This document shows, in pieces, positions 7,439 to 13,310 of a stretch of 24,318 bases of DNA. A model generated the notes under the pieces. It did no database searches. It saw only the letters and a program-made list of their open reading frames with translations, and had not been told where the DNA came from. The stretch is from BQJD01 sp964350265 (GTDB taxonomy: Bacteria; Pseudomonadota; Gammaproteobacteria; Arenicellales; CAJQKF01), in contig CAYGJZ010000067.1 of NCBI GenBank assembly GCA_964350265.1, positions 1 through 24,318 on the forward strand, given 5' to 3'. The translations under genes and the position numbers were made by a program. The first letter of the stretch is position 1; every line of letters begins with the position of its first letter.

Positions 7439-8262
7439 GTTGGCGATCTCGCGTCGGGCGCGGAATGTTCCGCGACATGGTAATGGCTGATCAGTCCGTC
7501 CAGCAGCCAGCGCTTGAGCAGGCCGACGGCACGCATCGGCGCGTGCTCGTCGTCCACCCACTCGGTGAGCATTTCGCACAGCGTGGCAAACGGGGTCTGC
7601 CGGCGCAGCGCGTCGAGGAGGTGCGCCTCGTCGATGTCGAGGCTGCGGTAGTGCACGCGCAGGGAGCGGCGCCAGAACAGCCAGGGCAGGGGTGCGTCGC
7701 GACGGGCCGGCGGATCCTGCTGGTCGTCGGAGGCGCGCAGTTGCTCGCGCAGCGGCGGCAGGTCGTGGTGCAGGTCGAGCCGGAATACCGACGGGTGCAG
7801 GGTGAAGACCAGGGAACCCCAGTGCTGCGGCGAGACGGCGGCCATCGCCGCTTCCTCGAGGACATCGGCATCGGCGGCATCGAAGGCCAGGCCCATGGTC
7901 CAGTCCACCCGGGCCATCTCGGCCAGCAGCTCGCCCGCGGGCACGTCCCGGCGGGCGGTGATGAAGTCCGCCAGCCGGTCGCCGTACCAGCGTACCGAGC
8001 GAAAGGTGGACGGGTGGGCATGGATGTAGTCCGTGCCAAGGGCGCGAAAGGCATCGGTGCCGAGCAGCCGGTAGAGGCCAGGATAGTTGTCCTCGAGCAC
8101 TTCGAGCAAGCGCAGGCGATAGGCGTCGGCGTAGATCGCCACCCGTTGTTCGGCACTGACCCGGCCGGTGGACACGATGGCGTCGGTGAAGCGTTCGGGC
8201 GCACCGAGCACCGCCGCCTGGAAGCGTGCCTGCAGGGTGGCCAGCGCGCTCACGCCGCGCAT
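7432..8262 (-). CDS. bufC: BufC-like DUF2063 partner protein of the bufferin-modifying enzyme
   Basis: This 276-aa protein has the DUF2063 N-terminal signature LQARFQAAVLG...VSAEQRVAIYADAYRLRLLEVLEDNYP, then LLGTDAFRALGTDYIHAHPS. From family knowledge these proteins accompany DUF692 (MNIO) enzymes and help bind the precursor, as MbnC does for MbnB. The C-terminal half is unlike that core and may be the second recognition domain. The ATG at 8262 overlaps the bufB end by 13 bases. A GTG at 8253 would give the commoner 4-base GTGA overlap, so the start is uncertain by three codons. Its 3' end overlaps msrP by 7 bases. Confidence 0.88.
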   Translation of the reverse strand: MRGVSALATLQARFQAAVLGAPERFTDAIVSTGRVSAEQRVAIYADAYRLRLLEVLEDNYPGLYRLLGTDAFRALGTDYIHAHPSTFRSVRWYGDRLADFITARRDVPAGELLAEMARVDWTMGLAFDAADADVLEEAAMAAVSPQHWGSLVFTLHPSVFRLDLHHDLPPLREQLRASDDQQDPPARRDAPLPWLFWRRSLRVHYRSLDIDEAHLLDALRRQTPFATLCEMLTEWVDDEHAPMRAVGLLKRWLLDGLISHYHVAEHSAPDARSPTC

Positions 8263-8972
8263 TCCCCGAGGATCGGCCGCGCCCGTCGTCGTGCCTGTTC
8301 CAGCTCGGTCATGACGTCGGCCAGCGGCGGGATGTCGGCGTCTCGCTCGATCATGGTGGAAACGGCGCCGAAGCGGCGCACGGCGTCTTCGTACAGCGAC
8401 CAGACCGGGTCGATGACCGGGTGGTCATGGGTGTCGACGATGTAGTCGCCGGCATTGTGGTGGCCGGCGAGGTGAAACTGGTACACGCGTGCCGGATCCA
8501 TGGCGGCGAGGTAGTCGGCGGCATCGAACTCGTGGTTGAAGGCGCTGACGTAGATGTTGTTGATGTCGAGCAGGATGCCGCAGTCGGCCTCTTCGGCAAT
8601 GGCGGCGAGAAACGCCCATTCGCTCATCACCGAATCCTTGTAGGTCACGTAGCTCGACAGGTTCTCGATCAGCATGCGCCGGCCGACGATCTCCTGGGCC
8701 TGGCGAATGCGCCCCGCCACGTGACGCACGGCATCGTCGTTGTAGGGCAGCGGCATCAGGTCGTGCAGGTTCCTGTGTGCCGTGCCGGTCCAGCACAGGT
8801 GGTCGGAGAACCACGGTACGTCGAGNNNNNNNNNNNNNNNNNNNNNNNNNNNNNNNNNNNNNNNNNNNNNNNNNNNNNNNNNNNNNNNNNNNNNNNNNNN
8901 NNNNNNNNNNNNNNNNNNNNNNNNNAGCCCCAGGCCAAAGCCGAGGAAGGGCCTGTCGTGGTGCTCGCTCAT
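8250..8972 (-). CDS. bufB: BufB-like MNIO (DUF692) enzyme, interrupted by assembly gap
   Basis: DUF692 enzymes are multinuclear iron TIM-barrel oxidases that alter Cys (or Asp) residues of ribosomal peptides. Visible landmarks are the start MSEHHDRPFLGFGLG, then after the gap WFSDHLCW, HDLMPLPY, the metal-site segments LIENLSSYV and LLDINNIYVSAFNHEFDA, VYQFHLAGHHNAG, DTHDHPVIDPVWSLYEDA, and STMIERDADIPPLADVMTEL. His, Asp and Glu metal ligands seem intact in the readable part. The 100 Ns replace the region that normally carries the first barrel strand, including its early His ligand. Family members are about 275-290 aa, and this reading gives 240, so the gap is probably larger than 100 bases. 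Frame is kept across the Ns, but that may be chance. Its substrate is presumably the Cys-rich peptide at 9063-9314. Confidence 0.88.
   Translation of the reverse strand: MSEHHDRPFLGFGLGXXXXXXXXXXXXXXXXXXXXXXXXXXXXXXXXXXLDVPWFSDHLCWTGTAHRNLHDLMPLPYNDDAVRHVAGRIRQAQEIVGRRMLIENLSSYVTYKDSVMSEWAFLAAIAEEADCGILLDINNIYVSAFNHEFDAADYLAAMDPARVYQFHLAGHHNAGDYIVDTHDHPVIDPVWSLYEDAVRRFGAVSTMIERDADIPPLADVMTELEQARRRARPILGECAA
8826..8925. other. Assembly gap of 100 Ns inside bufB
   Basis: The run is exactly 100 N, the conventional placeholder for a gap of unknown length. Comparing the flanks with DUF692 enzymes suggests that roughly 70-75 residues, not 33, belong between the two readable parts, so about 120 extra bases may be missing. 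The flanking GC content is high and the gap starts and ends inside coding sequence. Confidence 0.95.
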
Positions 8973-9004
8973 GAAGTGTGTTCGCAGGCGGTGCCGTGAC
9001 GGGG

Positions 9005-9040
9005 AAAAAAAACGCCGGACGCACTCGGCGCCCGGCGTTT
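9005..9040 (-). terminator. Intrinsic terminator between bufA2 and bufB
   Basis: On the - strand the arms are 9040-9032 and 9018-9010, nine perfect pairs, extended inside by CGC/GCG (9020-9022 with 9028-9030) after one mismatch. They are followed by a run of T (complement of A9005-9012; the last three lie in the stem). It lies 22 bases after the bufA2 stop and 32 bases before the bufB start. It should end most transcripts after the precursor gene and let a fraction read into the enzyme genes, giving excess peptide over enzyme. No other terminator this clear is present in the window. Confidence 0.85.
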
Positions 9041-9062
9041 CCTTGCCGAGTCGACGAGTCGG

Positions 9063-9314
9063 TTAGCCGACGGTGCCGCCGAGCTGCTCGCAGGTCTCCT
9101 CGCTGGTGGCGACGAAGCCCTGGCCCTTGCAGGCATTCTGTCCCTTGCACGAGCTGTTCGCGGTCTTGCAGCTGGAATGCCCCTTGCAGGCGTTCACGCC
9201 CATACAATGCACGTCGCCTTCGGCGGCGGTGGCGGACAGCGGGGCGGCCAGTGCGAACATGCCGGCAGCGGCGGTGGCAATGGCGAGGCCGGTGGCTTTC
9301 TTGACGCTATACAT
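9063..9314 (-). CDS. bufA2: BufA2-like Cys-rich secreted peptide precursor (bufferin-type metallophore)
   Basis: This 83-aa protein has a Sec signal peptide (VKKATGLAIATAAAGMFALA, cut near SATAA/E at residues 31-32). The mature part of about 52 aa has six Cys (37, 43, 49, 56, 62, 75). The first five are spaced at 6 or 7 residues and four are followed by Lys (ACKGHSSCKT, then SCKGQNACKGQGF). This is the pattern of the bufferin-type periplasmic peptides that accompany DUF692/DUF2063 genes. By analogy with the characterised bufferin, some Cys would be oxidised by BufB to copper-binding heterocycles before export. The modification of this BufA2 subtype is inference. A strong ribosome site AAGGAG (9329-9324) lies nine bases before the ATG, fitting high expression. 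The conserved tail ETCEQLGG may be a recognition element. Confidence 0.88.
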   Translation of the reverse strand: MYSVKKATGLAIATAAAGMFALAAPLSATAAEGDVHCMGVNACKGHSSCKTANSSCKGQNACKGQGFVATSEETCEQLGGTVG

Positions 9315-9403
9315 GGTTTCTCTCTCCTTGGGTCGAAGCAGATTTCGTTGAATACTGGCGGCGCCCGTCGGCGAGGCCGGTGGCAACCAAGCGCCAGCAT
9401 TCG

Positions 9404-9433
9404 TTGTGACCGCCGTGTCCGCGCAAAGTTTCC
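9404..9433 (-). promoter_or_regulatory. ECF-sigma-like promoter candidate for bufA2
   Basis: On the - strand GGAAACTTT (9433-9425) and GTCACAA (9410-9404) are 17 bases apart when counted from GGAAAC to GTCACA, an arrangement resembling ECF sigma promoters (AAC-containing -35, GTC-containing -10). Start would fall near 9398, leaving a leader of about 84 bases. Bufferin operons are often ECF-controlled, which makes this plausible, but no sigma gene is in the window and the match is loose. Confidence 0.35.
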
Positions 9434-9451
9434 GCGACGGAGAAAAAAGTT

Positions 9452-9937
9452 CTAGTTGCCGGGCAGCATGTTCTCGAACACCAGGTAGCCGCTGTTCTCC
9501 ATCCCCAGCGCGCCGTACACGTCCTGGGCGACGCGGTTGTCGCGTTCCACGTACAGGCGAATGCCGCACACGTTGCCATCGTTCAGCGCTCGGCTGCGCA
9601 CGTCCTCGTAGAGTCGTCGGTAGATGCCGCGGCCGCGATGATCCGGTGCCACGTAGACGCTCTGGATCCACCAGAACATGCCGTTGCGCCAGTCGCTCCA
9701 CTCGTGGGTGATCAGCAGGCAGCCAACGGTGCGGCCAGCGCTTCGCGCCACCAGGTAGAAGCCGAGGCGGGGATTGTCGAGCACCGCCTCCACGCCCTTG
9801 CAGACCCGGGCCGGATCCAGTGCCAGGTCTTCGGTTTCGCGCGCCATGGCGACGTTGAAGGCGGCGATGTCGTCGCGCGCGCCGTGATCGGCAACGACGA
9901 TCTCGACGGTTTCGGCGGGGTGGTTGTCTGGGCACAT
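9452..9937 (-). CDS. GNAT-family N-acetyltransferase
   Basis: This 161-aa single-domain protein has the GNAT core: VYVAPDHRGRGIYRRLYEDV is motif A, with the R/Q-x-x-G-x-G/A acetyl-CoA loop (HRGRGI). It is preceded by the beta strands GFYLVARSAGRTVGCLLI and followed by CGIRLYVERDNRVAQDVYGALGM (motif B). The substrate cannot be predicted; small-molecule amines or protein N-termini are usual in the family. The ATG at 9937 is the first in frame before the domain; the ribosome site is weak. It diverges from the dehydrogenase at 10073 and lies upstream of bufA2 on the same strand. A 137-bp gap holding the bufA2 promoter candidate separates them, so I do not count it as part of the bufferin operon. 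Confidence 0.85.
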   Translation of the reverse strand: MCPDNHPAETVEIVVADHGARDDIAAFNVAMARETEDLALDPARVCKGVEAVLDNPRLGFYLVARSAGRTVGCLLITHEWSDWRNGMFWWIQSVYVAPDHRGRGIYRRLYEDVRSRALNDGNVCGIRLYVERDNRVAQDVYGALGMENSGYLVFENMLPGN

Positions 9938-9977
9938 GGCGGCGTTCCGGGGCAGTGATGTCGGGCTGGCGCCTGAT

Positions 9978-10005
9978 TCTATAAAATAGGGCGCTTGGCG
10001 TGAAA
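9978..10005 (-). promoter_or_regulatory. Promoter for the GNAT gene in the divergent gap
   Basis: On the - strand TTTCAC (10005-10000) and TATAGA (9983-9978) are 16 bases apart and lie about 40 bases before the GNAT ATG. The same AT-rich island (9977-9988) offers TATAAA/TAAAAT on the + strand for the dehydrogenase gene, without a good -35. The rest of the 135-bp gap shows nothing further. Confidence 0.45.
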
Positions 10006-10072
10006 TCGCGCGGGCGCGATCCGCGCGGAACGGCAGGGACGCGCATCCTTCCAACCCAACAGCGAGAACACC

Positions 10073-10963
10073 ATGAATGACAAGCAACCGGCGGTGAAGC
10101 GCGTCGCCTTTCTCGGCCTCGGCACCATGGGATACCCGATGGCCGGCCACCTGGCGGCCAAGGGATACGAGGTCACGGTCTACAACCGTACCGCGGCGCG
10201 GGCCGAGGCATGGTGCGCCGAGCACGGTGGCCAGCACGCCGCGACTCCGGCGAAGGCCGCCGCGGGTGCCGAGATCGTGTTCCTGTGCGTGGGCAACGAC
10301 CACGACGTGCGCGAAGTCGTCGCCGGCAAGGACGGCGCGTTGTCGGCGATGGCGTCCGGCACGGTGCTGGTGGATCACACCACCGCTTCGGCCAACGTCG
10401 CGCGGGAACTGTTCGCGGCGGCCGCCGAGAGCGGCGTGGACTTCCTCGACGCACCGGTATCCGGTGGCCAGGCCGGTGCCGAGAACGGCGTGCTCACGGT
10501 GATGGTGGGCGGCGAACCCGGTCCCTACGGCCGTGTCGAGCCGGTCATTGACAGCTATGCCCGCTCGGTGCGCCTGATGGGCGCGGTCGGCGCCGGCCAG
10601 CTGACCAAGATGGTCAACCAGATCTGCATCGCCGGGCTGGTGCAGGGGCTGTCCGAGGGCATTGCCTTCGCCGAGCGCGCGGGGCTCGATGTCGAGGCGG
10701 TGCTGGCGGTGATCAGCAAGGGCGCGGCCCAGTCCTGGCAGATGGAGAACCGCGGCAGCACCATGGCCGAGGACAAGTTCGACTTCGGCTTCGCGGTGGA
10801 CTGGATGCGCAAGGATCTCGGCCTGTGCCTGGACGAGGCCGGCAACAACGGCGCCTTGTTGCCGGTGACCGCGCTGGTGGACCAGTTCTACGGCAAGGTG
10901 CAGCAGCGCGGTGGCGGACGCTGGGATACCTCCAGCCTGATCCGGCTGCTGCGCGAGGGCTGA
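10073..10963 (+). CDS. NAD(P)-dependent 3-hydroxyisobutyrate dehydrogenase-family reductase
   Basis: This 296-aa beta-hydroxyacid dehydrogenase has the N-terminal Rossmann motif FLGLGTMGYPMAGHL (13-27), the substrate-binding segment DAPVSGGQAGAENG (126-139), and the catalytic helix GAGQLTKMVNQ with Lys179 and Asn182. VYNRT after the second beta strand, with Arg rather than an acidic residue, favours NADP(H). Likely reactions in the family are 3-hydroxyisobutyrate oxidation, tartronate-semialdehyde reduction, and glyoxylate or succinic-semialdehyde reduction; the sequence does not decide. No valine-catabolism or glycerate genes lie next to it, which makes a general small-aldehyde reductase reasonable. 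The ATG is preceded by GCGAGAAC, a weak ribosome site. Its stop is separated by one base from that of the convergent nudF. Confidence 0.9.
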   Translation: MNDKQPAVKRVAFLGLGTMGYPMAGHLAAKGYEVTVYNRTAARAEAWCAEHGGQHAATPAKAAAGAEIVFLCVGNDHDVREVVAGKDGALSAMASGTVLVDHTTASANVARELFAAAAESGVDFLDAPVSGGQAGAENGVLTVMVGGEPGPYGRVEPVIDSYARSVRLMGAVGAGQLTKMVNQICIAGLVQGLSEGIAFAERAGLDVEAVLAVISKGAAQSWQMENRGSTMAEDKFDFGFAVDWMRKDLGLCLDEAGNNGALLPVTALVDQFYGKVQQRGGGRWDTSSLIRLLREG

Positions 10964-10964
10964 T

Positions 10965-11594
10965 TCAACCGGGCCCGGCGGCCCAGTGTCCACGCAGCCA
11001 CTGGTGGTGCAGGAGCAGCCACTGCAGCGCGACGATGGTCTTGGCGTTGACGATGCGGCCGCTGGCCAGCAACGCCGCGGCCTCGCTTCGCGAGACCACG
11101 TGCACGCGGATGTCCTCGCCCTCGTCGGCGAGGCCGTGCACGCCGCCGATGTCGCTGCTGTCGACCCGGCCGCAGAACATTTCCACGTGTTCGGTGCAGG
11201 CGCCGGGCGAGGTGTAGAAGCGGTACATGGGCACCAGCGCGGTGATCGTGCAGCCGGCCTCCTCGCGGGCTTCCCGCCGCGCCAGTTCCTCGCCGCTCTC
11301 CCCCGGCTCGAGCACCCCGGCCACGCTTTCCAGCAGCCAGCAGTCGTCGCCGGCGGCGAATGGCCCGGGGCGGAACTGCTCCACCAGCACCAGCTCGTCG
11401 CGCAGCGGGTCGTAGGGCAGCACCGCGCCCACCGCGCCGCGCTCGAACACTTCGCGCACCAGCACTTCGCTGCGACCACCCTCGAACAGGGGATGGTCCA
11501 GGGCCAGCCGGTCGATGCGGAAATGCCCCTGCCAGGCGACTTCCCGCCGATGGACCCGCACCGAATCGCGGTCGAAGCCCGGTGCGTCGGTCAT
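10965..11594 (-). CDS. nudF: NudF-type ADP-ribose pyrophosphatase
   Basis: This 209-aa protein contains a perfect Nudix box, G-x5-E-x7-REAREEAGC (GVLEPGESGEELARREAREEAGC region near residue 98), which binds the Mg ions. Upstream are LVLVEQFRPGPF and WLLESVAGVLEPGE, typical of ADP-ribose pyrophosphatases, and downstream FYTSPGACTEHVEMFCGRVD, also characteristic of NudF. The reaction is ADP-ribose to AMP and ribose 5-phosphate. The ATG at 11594 overlaps the amidase stop by four bases (ATGA), so the two are translationally coupled; the frame upstream of it is an amidase shadow. The link of ADP-ribose and amide hydrolysis may point to NAD-related salvage, but that is only a guess from the coupling. 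Confidence 0.92.
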   Translation of the reverse strand: MTDAPGFDRDSVRVHRREVAWQGHFRIDRLALDHPLFEGGRSEVLVREVFERGAVGAVLPYDPLRDELVLVEQFRPGPFAAGDDCWLLESVAGVLEPGESGEELARREAREEAGCTITALVPMYRFYTSPGACTEHVEMFCGRVDSSDIGGVHGLADEGEDIRVHVVSRSEAAALLASGRIVNAKTIVALQWLLLHHQWLRGHWAAGPG

Positions 11595-12997
11595 GACGCC
11601 ACCTGGGTCGCGCCGGGTGCCGCGCCGAGCCGCTGGGCGGGCGTGCCAAGGCGGTCCTCGATCCACAGGGCGACGGCCAGCAGGCGCTCCTCGGCACCGT
11701 GCGGGGCGATCAGCTGCAGGCCCACCGGCATGCCCGCCTCGTCGAGCCCTGCGGGCAGGGTCAGCGCGCACAGGGACAGCGAGTTGGCCACGCAGGTATT
11801 GTGCAGGCAGGCCAGGTTGGCGCTGCGGTAGGCGGACAACTCGCTCACCGCGTCCAGTCGCGGCACGCCGATGGCGACGGTGGGACAGGCGATCACGTCG
11901 CAGTCGTCGAAGCGCGTCGCCGAGGTCGCGGCAATGCGATCCAGGCGGCGTCTGCGTGCCAGCCAGTCCGAGGCGCTGATGGCGCCGCCGTCGCGGATGC
12001 GCACCCCCACCAGCGGGTCCAGCGTCTCCAGCCAGCCGGGCATTTCCGAGGCCAGCATCTCGGCCAGTTCCGCCGACACCACGTTGCCCAGCCGCAGCAG
12101 TTCCTGGGCGTCGGCGGCCTCGGGCAGCAAGGCCTCGATGCAGGTGGCGCCGAGGCCGGCCAGTTCGCGCAGGGTCGATTCGACGATGCCGGTAATGGAC
12201 GCCTGGCAGTCCTGCCACAGGGCCGACTCGCCGGTGCCCAGTACCGGCCCGTCGACCATCTCCTCGCGCAGCCGGTCGACGAAGCGCCAGGGGGACTCCT
12301 CGATCCACGGGTCGAGGGCGGCAAAGGCAAAGGCCACGTCCTCGACGCTGCGCGCCAGCACCCCGGCGGTGTCCAGGGTCGGGCTGAGCGGGAAGATGCC
12401 CTCCAGGGGCCAGCGACCGGCGCTGGTCTTCAGTCCCACGGTGCCCGTCATGCTGGCCGGGATGCGTACCGAGCCGGCGGTGTCGGTGCCCAGCGCCAGC
12501 CAGGCGCCTTCATGCAGGCTGACCCCGGCACCGGCGCTGGAACCACCGGGAACCCGGTGGACGCTGGCGTCCCAGGGATTGCGCGGGGTGCCGTGGTGGC
12601 TGTTCACGCCGAGCCCGCCGAAGGCGAATTCCACCGTGTGGGTCTTGCCGCAGAGGGCGGCGAGCTGGTTTTTCACCGCGCGCACCAGCGGCCCCTCGGT
12701 GTTGTAGGCATCCGGCACCGCCCGCGGCGTGCCGGCGAAGGTGGTCAGGCCGTCGATGCCGTACAGATCCTTGATCGATACCGGGACGCCGGCCAGCGGA
12801 CCGGGATCCGCGCCGGCCGCCAGCGCGGCGTCGGTGGCGCCGGCGGCACTGGTGGCCCGGTCGGCACTGACGACGCGGTAGGCCGCGAGCCGTTCCTCGT
12901 TCGCGGCAATGGCGTCAAGGGCCTGTCTTACAATGGAAATTGCCTGCGCACGACCCTCTCGCAGGGCGCGCGTGTAGTGGTAGATGGATGGGTTCAT
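11591..12997 (-). CDS. Amidase-signature family hydrolase
   Basis: This 468-aa amidase-signature enzyme has the Ser-cisSer-Lys triad: Lys76 in VPVSIKDLYG, the GGSSAG pair at 151-156, and nucleophile Ser176 in GTDTAGSVRIPA. It lacks the C-terminal extension of allophanate hydrolase and the GatA-specific context, as there are no gatB or gatC genes. It is therefore an aryl- or alkyl-amide or small-molecule amidase, perhaps AtzE-like, with unknown substrate. I use the ATG at 12997 (MNPSIYHYTRALREG). The longer frame from 13030 would start with a TTG that forms part of a TTGACA promoter-like hexamer. The last bases overlap nudF. No signal peptide. Confidence 0.9.
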   Translation of the reverse strand: MNPSIYHYTRALREGRAQAISIVRQALDAIAANEERLAAYRVVSADRATSAAGATDAALAAGADPGPLAGVPVSIKDLYGIDGLTTFAGTPRAVPDAYNTEGPLVRAVKNQLAALCGKTHTVEFAFGGLGVNSHHGTPRNPWDASVHRVPGGSSAGAGVSLHEGAWLALGTDTAGSVRIPASMTGTVGLKTSAGRWPLEGIFPLSPTLDTAGVLARSVEDVAFAFAALDPWIEESPWRFVDRLREEMVDGPVLGTGESALWQDCQASITGIVESTLRELAGLGATCIEALLPEAADAQELLRLGNVVSAELAEMLASEMPGWLETLDPLVGVRIRDGGAISASDWLARRRRLDRIAATSATRFDDCDVIACPTVAIGVPRLDAVSELSAYRSANLACLHNTCVANSLSLCALTLPAGLDEAGMPVGLQLIAPHGAEERLLAVALWIEDRLGTPAQRLGAAPGATQVAS

Positions 12998-13003
12998 GCC
13001 GGC

Positions 13004-13053
13004 TGGATATGGTATAAATTCTGTTGTCAAAGATCGGTAGGGCCGGCATTGTA
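13004..13053 (-). promoter_or_regulatory. Promoter elements of the amidase-nudF operon
   Basis: Two - strand candidates exist. One is TACAAT (13053-13048), a good -10 without a clear -35, giving a leader of about 45 bases. The other is TTGACA (13030-13025) with TATCCA (13009-13004), spacing 15, giving an almost leaderless mRNA. I cannot choose between them. Confidence 0.4.
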
Positions 13054-13078
13054 GCCACAGCCTTGCCGGTCACGATAC

Positions 13079-13150
13079 GGGTGAAACCCCAAAAGGGTCC
13101 ATTCACCCCCCAAGGTTTCGCGATTGGCGAAAGACAGTGATCCTGTTTTT
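13079..13150. other. Cluster of inverted repeats in the amidase/IOR divergent gap
   Basis: Three stems follow each other. (a) Arms 13079-13085 and 13102-13108 (GGGTGAA/TTCACCC) enclose a second stem 13086-13089 with 13095-13098, eleven pairs with a 3-base bulge. (b) Arms 13116-13121 and 13127-13132 (TTTCGC/GCGAAA), loop GATTG. (c) Arms 13130-13137 and 13143-13150, eight pairs including a G-T, ending in TTTTT. Stems b and c share bases 13130-13132, so on the + strand they are mutually exclusive. Element a is symmetric enough to be an operator for a dimeric regulator; b and c look more like an RNA switch ahead of the ribosome site at 13151. No known riboswitch class is recognised. Confidence 0.5.
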
Positions 13151-13162
13151 GGGAGAGTACCG

Positions 13163-13216
13163 ATGAGCAACGCAGTTTCGATCCCCGTCTACCGGCGACC
13201 CGCGGTGGTGGACTGA
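13163..13216 (+). CDS. Putative 17-aa upstream ORF (leader peptide) before IOR
   Basis: ATG at 13163 is preceded by GGGAGAG (13151-13157) at ideal spacing, the best ribosome site in this part of the window. It is followed by 17 codons reading MSNAVSIPVYRRPAVVD and a TGA at 13214-13216. It is not in frame with the IOR gene, which starts 94 bases later. The peptide has no signal or membrane segment; the central YRRP could stall a ribosome. Strong structures flank it on both sides, as in attenuator leaders. Whether it is translated is unproven. Confidence 0.45.
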   Translation: MSNAVSIPVYRRPAVVD

Positions 13217-13282
13217 GCCATGACCGCGGCGCAGTGCGCCGCCATGGCATTCCGGCCCCGGGCGGCCTCGCGCCTGCCCGGG
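13217..13282 (+). other. Two strong hairpins between leader ORF and IOR start
   Basis: The first pairs 13217-13222 with 13243-13248 and 13226-13232 with 13236-13242: thirteen pairs, a 3-base bulge and a 3-base loop, starting right after the leader stop codon. The second pairs 13257-13263 with 13276-13282 (CCCGGGC/GCCCGGG), extended inward by three more pairs. Neither has a T-tract. The IOR ribosome site (AGGA, 13300-13303) lies just beyond. A ribosome ending at 13216 would disturb the first stem, which would fit translational control of the gene. Confidence 0.5.
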
Positions 13283-13310
13283 CAATCCGCCCCCACCGCA
13301 GGATCGACCG

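Noticed and set aside
9452..9490. Terminator after the GNAT gene (weak GTTC/GAAC stem before six T on the - strand)
   Set aside because: Only about six pairs with a mismatch and a long loop; too weak to call.
13151..13180. Glycine-riboswitch-like string (GGGAGAG then CCGATGAGCAAC)
   Set aside because: The resemblance is short; the other conserved glycine-aptamer core and the closing 3' helix are missing downstream, and the GGGAGAG is well explained as a ribosome site.
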